Below, piece by piece: positions 9,670-12,949 of a stretch of 12,949 nucleotides of DNA. The stretch lies in assembly GCA_003024985.2 (NCBI GenBank), contig PXIH01S0037662.1; one strand, given 5' to 3'. The position numbers were made by a program, and so were the translations under genes. Origin of the DNA: Euperipatoides rowelli. Its lineage: Eukaryota > Onychophora > Udeonychophora > Euonychophora > Peripatopsidae. Numbering within the stretch: the first letter of the stretch is position 1; each line of letters starts with the position of its first letter. The notes beneath the pieces were generated by a model that had not been told where the DNA came from, did not search any database, and saw only the letters and a list, made by a program, of their open reading frames with translations.

Positions 9670-10211
9670 AAATACTCGTGTCATATGACCTTTTTTATTT
9701 GTCCAATCCATAGGAATAAAATTTACATAAACAATAGCAGCTGACTTTCTAAAAGCTTTTTTCAAGACTTTCATATTATCTAACAAAGCTGCCAAGTTTT
9801 TTTCACATAAAAAAAATCCTTAGGCAAATATTTACCGGTTTCTACTATATCCATGATGTTTTATGGAAATTAACACCTTTTATTTTACCATCAAATTTTT
9901 TATCCAGAGCAAATAAAAAATTTTGAAATTTTTTTCTAACTGACTGAACCCACATTTTAGCAACTCATTCATCTTTTTCTTACCTCAAAATCAATTATTT
10001 CCATTATTAAAATCATATCTATCTTTTACCTATTCTAATTTCTTCAATGTATACATAATCTGAGCACCATAAATTTTTGATACTCTTAAACTTTTATTTG
10101 TATAAATTTTTCTAGCTCTTTTGTAAAATAGAGAAAATTATTAATATCAACTTGAGCAACCAATACCAAAGGTAGTTGACTTAAAAACAAAGTGAAAAAA
10201 AACTTTTACAT
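9367..10211 (-). pseudogene. Decayed gene for a secreted protein of about 280 residues
   Basis: No intact frame spans this region, but successive minus-strand frames join into one plausible protein. AGGAAGG at 10221-10227 precedes an ATG (10209-10211) that is immediately followed by TAA. A hydrophobic signal-like stretch follows from 10184 (LSQLPLVLVAQ, then FLYFTKELEKFIQ). After this come NKSLRVSKIYGAQIMYTLKK in another frame, an interrupted patch with stops near 10000, then WVQSVRKKFQNFLFALDKKF (from 9952). DIVETGKYLPKDFFYVKK is in the next frame, the longest open part is 9442-9795 (AFQEGNYFNINPKTG), then FAKDYLGLDYIF, and finally FWHPSWGTFF ending at TAA 9367-9369. That is at least five frame breaks plus in-frame stops, and one break lies in a T homopolymer. 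The ancestral family is not recognised; aromatic-rich HPSW and QEGNY segments could suit a carbohydrate-acting enzyme, but that is a guess. The region accounts for almost all of the 0.96 kb between the lipoprotein gene and fmdB. Confidence 0.8.
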
Positions 10212-10243
10212 ATATTTATTCCTTCCTAATATTATCTTAAATA

Positions 10244-10272
10244 TTGAAATATCTAAATTTTTATTATATAAT
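10244..10272 (+). promoter_or_regulatory. Sigma-70-type promoter for the FmdB-family gene
   Basis: A TTGAAA -35 box (10244-10249) and a perfect TATAAT -10 box (10267-10272) are separated by exactly 17 bases. They lie 40 bp upstream of the FmdB-family start. The -10 box is part of the palindrome ATTATATAAT (10263-10272), so a -10 hexamer also reads on the minus strand toward the pseudogene, although I see no good -35 on that side. Confidence 0.7.
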
Positions 10273-10301
10273 TTATGCTAACATAATTAAAAATGATTGT
10301 T

Positions 10302-10309
10302 AAGGTAGG
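10302..10309 (+). promoter_or_regulatory. Ribosome binding site of the FmdB-family gene
   Basis: AAGGTAGG ends 3 bases before the ATG at 10313, with the AAGG core 7 bases away. It supports this start, which also gives the canonical family N-terminus (hydrophobic residue then YEY). Confidence 0.65.
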
Positions 10310-10312
10310 TTT

Positions 10313-10516
10313 ATGGTACTTTATGAATATTTATGTGATGCTTGTGGCAAAGTAGAAGTTTTTCAATCAATAATAGATGACATATTAATAATATGTCCTA
10401 CTTGTAATGGTAACAACATAAGAAAGCTAATATCAAATTCTTCAATTCAGTTTAAAGGAACAGGTTTTTATGTAACAGATAATTCAAAAACAGACAAAGA
10501 ACAAAACAACCCTTAA
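10313..10516 (+). CDS. FmdB-family zinc-ribbon protein
   Basis: Small cytoplasmic protein of 67 residues with the FmdB putative regulatory family pattern: N-terminal LYEYLCDACG, two Cys pairs at Cys8/Cys11 and Cys28/Cys31 for one zinc, then RKLIS and the family-typical GTGFYVTD near 50-57. The C-terminal tail (SKTDKEQNNP) is polar. The family's molecular role is not established; proposals are regulatory or nucleic-acid binding. It has its own promoter and ribosome binding site and ends in a 4-bp convergent overlap with cutC. Length is usual for the shorter members. Confidence 0.88.
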   Translation: MVLYEYLCDACGKVEVFQSIIDDILIICPTCNGNNIRKLISNSSIQFKGTGFYVTDNSKTDKEQNNP

Positions 10517-11133
10517 ATTAATTTTCCAACAAGCAATTTGCCATGATAAGCTTTAGCATGTAAAAAATTATGCACAACTTCTAAATTAGTTTTTGTAACC
10601 TTTCCAGCAACAATAAGTTCTATGTTATTTTCTGTTATGTATAACATTTTCTTTAAAATAGAAATTGCATTTTCAGCCTTTGCTTTTCCTCCTGAAGTTA
10701 AAATTCTGTCAACCCCAAGATTTAAAAGTTCAGAAGTAGCTTTAAAAATGTTATCAACAGCATCAATGGCCTTATGAAAAGTAATTTTTAATGGTCTAGC
10801 AAAACTTATTAGTTCTTTTATCCTCACTAAATCTAAATCAAATTTATCTGTTAATATTCCAAATGCAATTCCTTCTACCTGAAGTTCTTTACAAAGCTGA
10901 ATATCTTCTTTCATTGCTTCATACTCTAAATTGGAATAAACAAAATTTCCAACTCTTGGTCTAATCATAACAACTATTGGAATAGTTAAGTTATTTTTTA
11001 ATATTTTAATGGTCCCATATGATGGAGTAGTTCCCCCATAGTTTAAGTTTTCGCAAAGCTCAATTCTATCAGCCTCAAGGTCAAAAGCCCTAATAGCTTC
11101 TGTAATATTACCTACACACACTTCTTTTATCAT
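10513..11133 (-). CDS. cutC: CutC-family protein (putative copper homeostasis)
   Basis: A TIM-barrel CutC protein of 206 residues. Family motifs are present in order: ADRIELC 21-27, GGTTPSYG 33-40, VMIRPRVGNFVYS 55-67, FGILT 91-95, FHKAID 119-124 (usually FHRAFD) and RILTSGG 143-149, with a His near the C-terminus (AYHGKLLVGKLI). It is shorter than E. coli CutC (about 248) but within the range of short homologues. CutC was named for copper tolerance, and that role has been questioned. ATG at 11131-11133 is preceded by GAGGA (11141-11145) with 7-base spacing. It lies 79 bp downstream of sbcC on the same strand, so cotranscription is likely. No metal-binding Cys cluster stands out; Cys6, Cys27 and Cys81 are the only cysteines. 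Confidence 0.9.
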   Translation of the reverse strand: MIKEVCVGNITEAIRAFDLEADRIELCENLNYGGTTPSYGTIKILKNNLTIPIVVMIRPRVGNFVYSNLEYEAMKEDIQLCKELQVEGIAFGILTDKFDLDLVRIKELISFARPLKITFHKAIDAVDNIFKATSELLNLGVDRILTSGGKAKAENAISILKKMLYITENNIELIVAGKVTKTNLEVVHNFLHAKAYHGKLLVGKLI

Positions 11134-11185
11134 TTAAATATCCTCATAATTAATATCTCTAGTATTTAAATTTATAGCACAAAAA

Positions 11186-11203
11186 AATATTTAATTAAAT
11201 ATT
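11186..11203. repeat. 18-bp AT-only perfect palindrome between sbcC and cutC
   Basis: AATATTTAATTAAATATT is its own reverse complement, centred at 11194/11195. It lies 10 bp past the sbcC stop within the 79-bp sbcC-cutC gap (11134-11212). With no G or C and no loop it would form a weak hairpin at best. It could be an operator for cutC or chance in AT-rich DNA. Confidence 0.4.
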
Positions 11204-11212
11204 AATAAAACT

Positions 11213-12949
11213 TTAAAAACTTTGAACTTGAATACGTGATGTTTTGGAGATTTTATTAACTATAATTTGAGTCGTTATTAATTCTTTCAAGTAAGACACA
11301 TGAGAAATTATGCCTATTTGTCTTCCAGTGATTCTCTGAAATTCAGAAATTTTTGGAATAATTTCCCTTAAAGTCATCTCATCAAGATTACCAAAACCTT
11401 CATCAAGGAAAAACGATTCAATTTTTAAATCACTGTCCCTTAACATATCCGATAAAGATAAAGCTATGGAAAGAGATACTAAAAATCTTTCTCCTCCAGA
11501 GAGAGTCTTTATTCCCCTACTATGATTTTCTTCTCTCATATCTTCTATTAAAAAATTAAGTTCTTTACTATTCATATCAATGCATAGCTGAAAATAAGGA
11601 AACATAAAATACAAATACCTATGATTAGCTAAGTTAATTAACTCCTTCATAATATAACTTTGAACATAATATTTCAGTGTAGGGTTAGTGCTTACAACTT
11701 TCTTAATTACTTCTAGTTTACTAATTTTATGCTGAAGCTTACTAAAAGAAAAATTTAATCCTTTAATATATTCTGTTTTTATTTTTTTTTCATTTTTAAG
11801 TATATCTAAATCCCTTAAAAAAATTTTATATTCAGCAAGACTTTTTTTTAAAAAATCCGATTCTAAACATAAGAGCTTTTTAAAATTATCATATTCATTC
11901 ATTGTATTTCTTTTAAGGCTTTTATCATTTTTTAAAATCAAATTATACTCAAATTCAAATAGTTGTTTATTATTCAATTTATCATTTCTTAAAAGATCAG
12001 TAAAACCAATTAGATTGCTAGTCAATAAACATTTATGTGTATTTAAAGTTGAAACCATTTTGTTTAAATTACTAACCAAAAGTTTTAACTGACCTTCCAT
12101 TTGTATTTTTCCTTTACTTAGTCTTTCATGATCTAAAAGTCTAATTCTCAAAAGGGCCTCAAGTTTTTGGATTTTAACTAACAAAACTGAAAACTCTGCT
12201 TCTAGTCTCTCATAAGTATGAGAATCGATGTTTAAGTTAAGCTGTCTTATTAAATCCTGTATTATAACAAAATCTTCCTCTAATTGATTTGATCTTAATT
12301 TTAACTCAACATTATGTTCTTTTAGTTGAAGTTTTAAACTTTCAAATTGACTTATTTTAATTTCAAGATTCTTTAATTTATCTTCATTCTCATAATCTAT
12401 ATGTTTCCTAAACAACTTCTCCCCAAGCCTTTCCAAAATTTCTAAATTTTTCTGTTCAAAACTTTTTTGTTCAACTTGATATCTAAGTTTTTCTTCCGTT
12501 TTTTGTATAAGAACTATTCTTACTTGCTCTATATCTTTCAAAATAGTTTCTAATTTTGAGTTTAACCTATTAAGTTTCTTTAAGTTTTCTATTTTATTAA
12601 ATTCTTTATACTGATAATTCTTAAAATCATTTTCCAAATAACTCAAACCATGTAAATTGTCTTCTATATCTTTATTCCTTTGTTCTATATCTGATACTAC
12701 CTTTCTATAAATAGCTAACTCTGAAGAAATTTTAATAAATTCTTTTAAGTCATTTAAGTCATAATCATCCAAATGACTTAAATTTTCTAAATCAATAGAA
12801 AAATTTTTCTCTTTTAACTGCAATAATAAACTAACAGTATTACTAAAATAAAGCTCCTTTTGTTGCTCATTTGAAATTTTATTTAACTCTAAGGCTTTAT
12901 AATATATATATTTTTCAAAATTAAAATTATCCTTACTTGAATTCTCATT
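11213..12949 (-). CDS. sbcC: Exonuclease SbcC, C-terminal part (5' end beyond window)
   Basis: SbcC is the SMC/Rad50-like ATPase that with nuclease SbcD cleaves DNA hairpins and double-strand ends in repair. The frame is open to the window's right edge, giving 578 residues. About 390 residues of Lys/Glu/Leu-rich coiled coil are followed by the C-terminal ABC half-domain: signature LSGGE at fragment residues 483-487, Walker B FFLDE (Asp516-Glu517), D-loop GFGNLD and H-loop in IISHV. The N-terminal Walker A half and the gene start lie outside the window. The TTG at 12821-12823 is merely an internal Leu codon. No CxxC zinc-hook motif occurs in the visible part, although the hook might be expected here if the protein is symmetrical. 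sbcD would be expected upstream. Confidence 0.93.
   Translation of the reverse strand, partial: NENSSKDNFNFEKYIYYKALELNKISNEQQKELYFSNTVSLLLQLKEKNFSIDLENLSHLDDYDLNDLKEFIKISSELAIYRKVVSDIEQRNKDIEDNLHGLSYLENDFKNYQYKEFNKIENLKKLNRLNSKLETILKDIEQVRIVLIQKTEEKLRYQVEQKSFEQKNLEILERLGEKLFRKHIDYENEDKLKNLEIKISQFESLKLQLKEHNVELKLRSNQLEEDFVIIQDLIRQLNLNIDSHTYERLEAEFSVLLVKIQKLEALLRIRLLDHERLSKGKIQMEGQLKLLVSNLNKMVSTLNTHKCLLTSNLIGFTDLLRNDKLNNKQLFEFEYNLILKNDKSLKRNTMNEYDNFKKLLCLESDFLKKSLAEYKIFLRDLDILKNEKKIKTEYIKGLNFSFSKLQHKISKLEVIKKVVSTNPTLKYYVQSYIMKELINLANHRYLYFMFPYFQLCIDMNSKELNFLIEDMREENHSRGIKTLSGGERFLVSLSIALSLSDMLRDSDLKIESFFLDEGFGNLDEMTLREIIPKISEFQRITGRQIGIISHVSYLKELITTQIIVNKISKTSRIQVQSF

Noticed and set aside
9442-9795. 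117-codon minus-strand ORF as an intact gene
   Set aside because: Flanking frames on both sides continue the same protein and the TTG start has no ribosome binding site. It is the longest surviving piece of a pseudogene.
12821-12823. TTG start for sbcC at 12823
   Set aside because: The frame stays open to the window edge, and an SbcC must have an N-terminal Walker A half upstream.
1-12949. CRISPR array, tRNA or rRNA genes, prophage or a new defence system
   Set aside because: No regularly spaced short repeats, no recognisable tRNA or rRNA sequence, and every gene has a housekeeping identity or is a lone lipoprotein or pseudogene.

Overview
The base composition, the gene content and the order pgm > clp ATPase > ileS > lipoprotein, followed by sbcC on the other strand, indicate a spirochaete chromosome of the genus Borrelia (sensu lato). 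AT content is very high, codon use is strongly A/T-ending, and TTG starts follow clear AAGGAG ribosome binding sites. The order matches my recollection of the B. burgdorferi BB0835-BB0830 region. I cannot tell the Lyme group from the relapsing-fever group. Almost everything here is chromosomal housekeeping DNA, and I do not see an undescribed multi-gene system.

Bases 1-1444 are an exact second copy of 8226-9669 (offset 8225). They hold the 3' end of ileS, a complete copy of the lipoprotein gene and the tail of a pseudogene. The copy stops at a single N (1445), and directly after it the sequence is already inside a phosphohexomutase gene. This looks most like a contig join in a draft assembly, so the first 1.44 kb should not be counted as independent genes. 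A real tandem duplication is the alternative.

From 1446 to 9350 runs a tight plus-strand operon. It contains a phosphohexomutase (5' end lost at the N), a ClpA/ClpC-type AAA+ unfoldase, isoleucyl-tRNA synthetase of the eukaryote-like type, and a predicted lipoprotein of unknown function. Junctions are overlaps of 5 and 16 bp and one gap of 23 bp. The Clp ATPase appears to start at ATT. Its second ATPase domain has an altered Walker B motif (Glu-Asn where Asp-Glu is usual).

From 9367 to 10211, on the minus strand, lies a decayed gene for a secreted protein, recognisable only by joining several frames. A good promoter follows (TTGAAA, 17 bp, TATAAT) for a small FmdB-type zinc-ribbon gene. That gene converges, with a 4-bp overlap of ends, on minus-strand cutC. 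Upstream of cutC in the same direction is sbcC, whose 5' part runs off the right edge. The genes serve separate housekeeping roles: sugar phosphate interconversion, protein quality control, translation and DNA repair.
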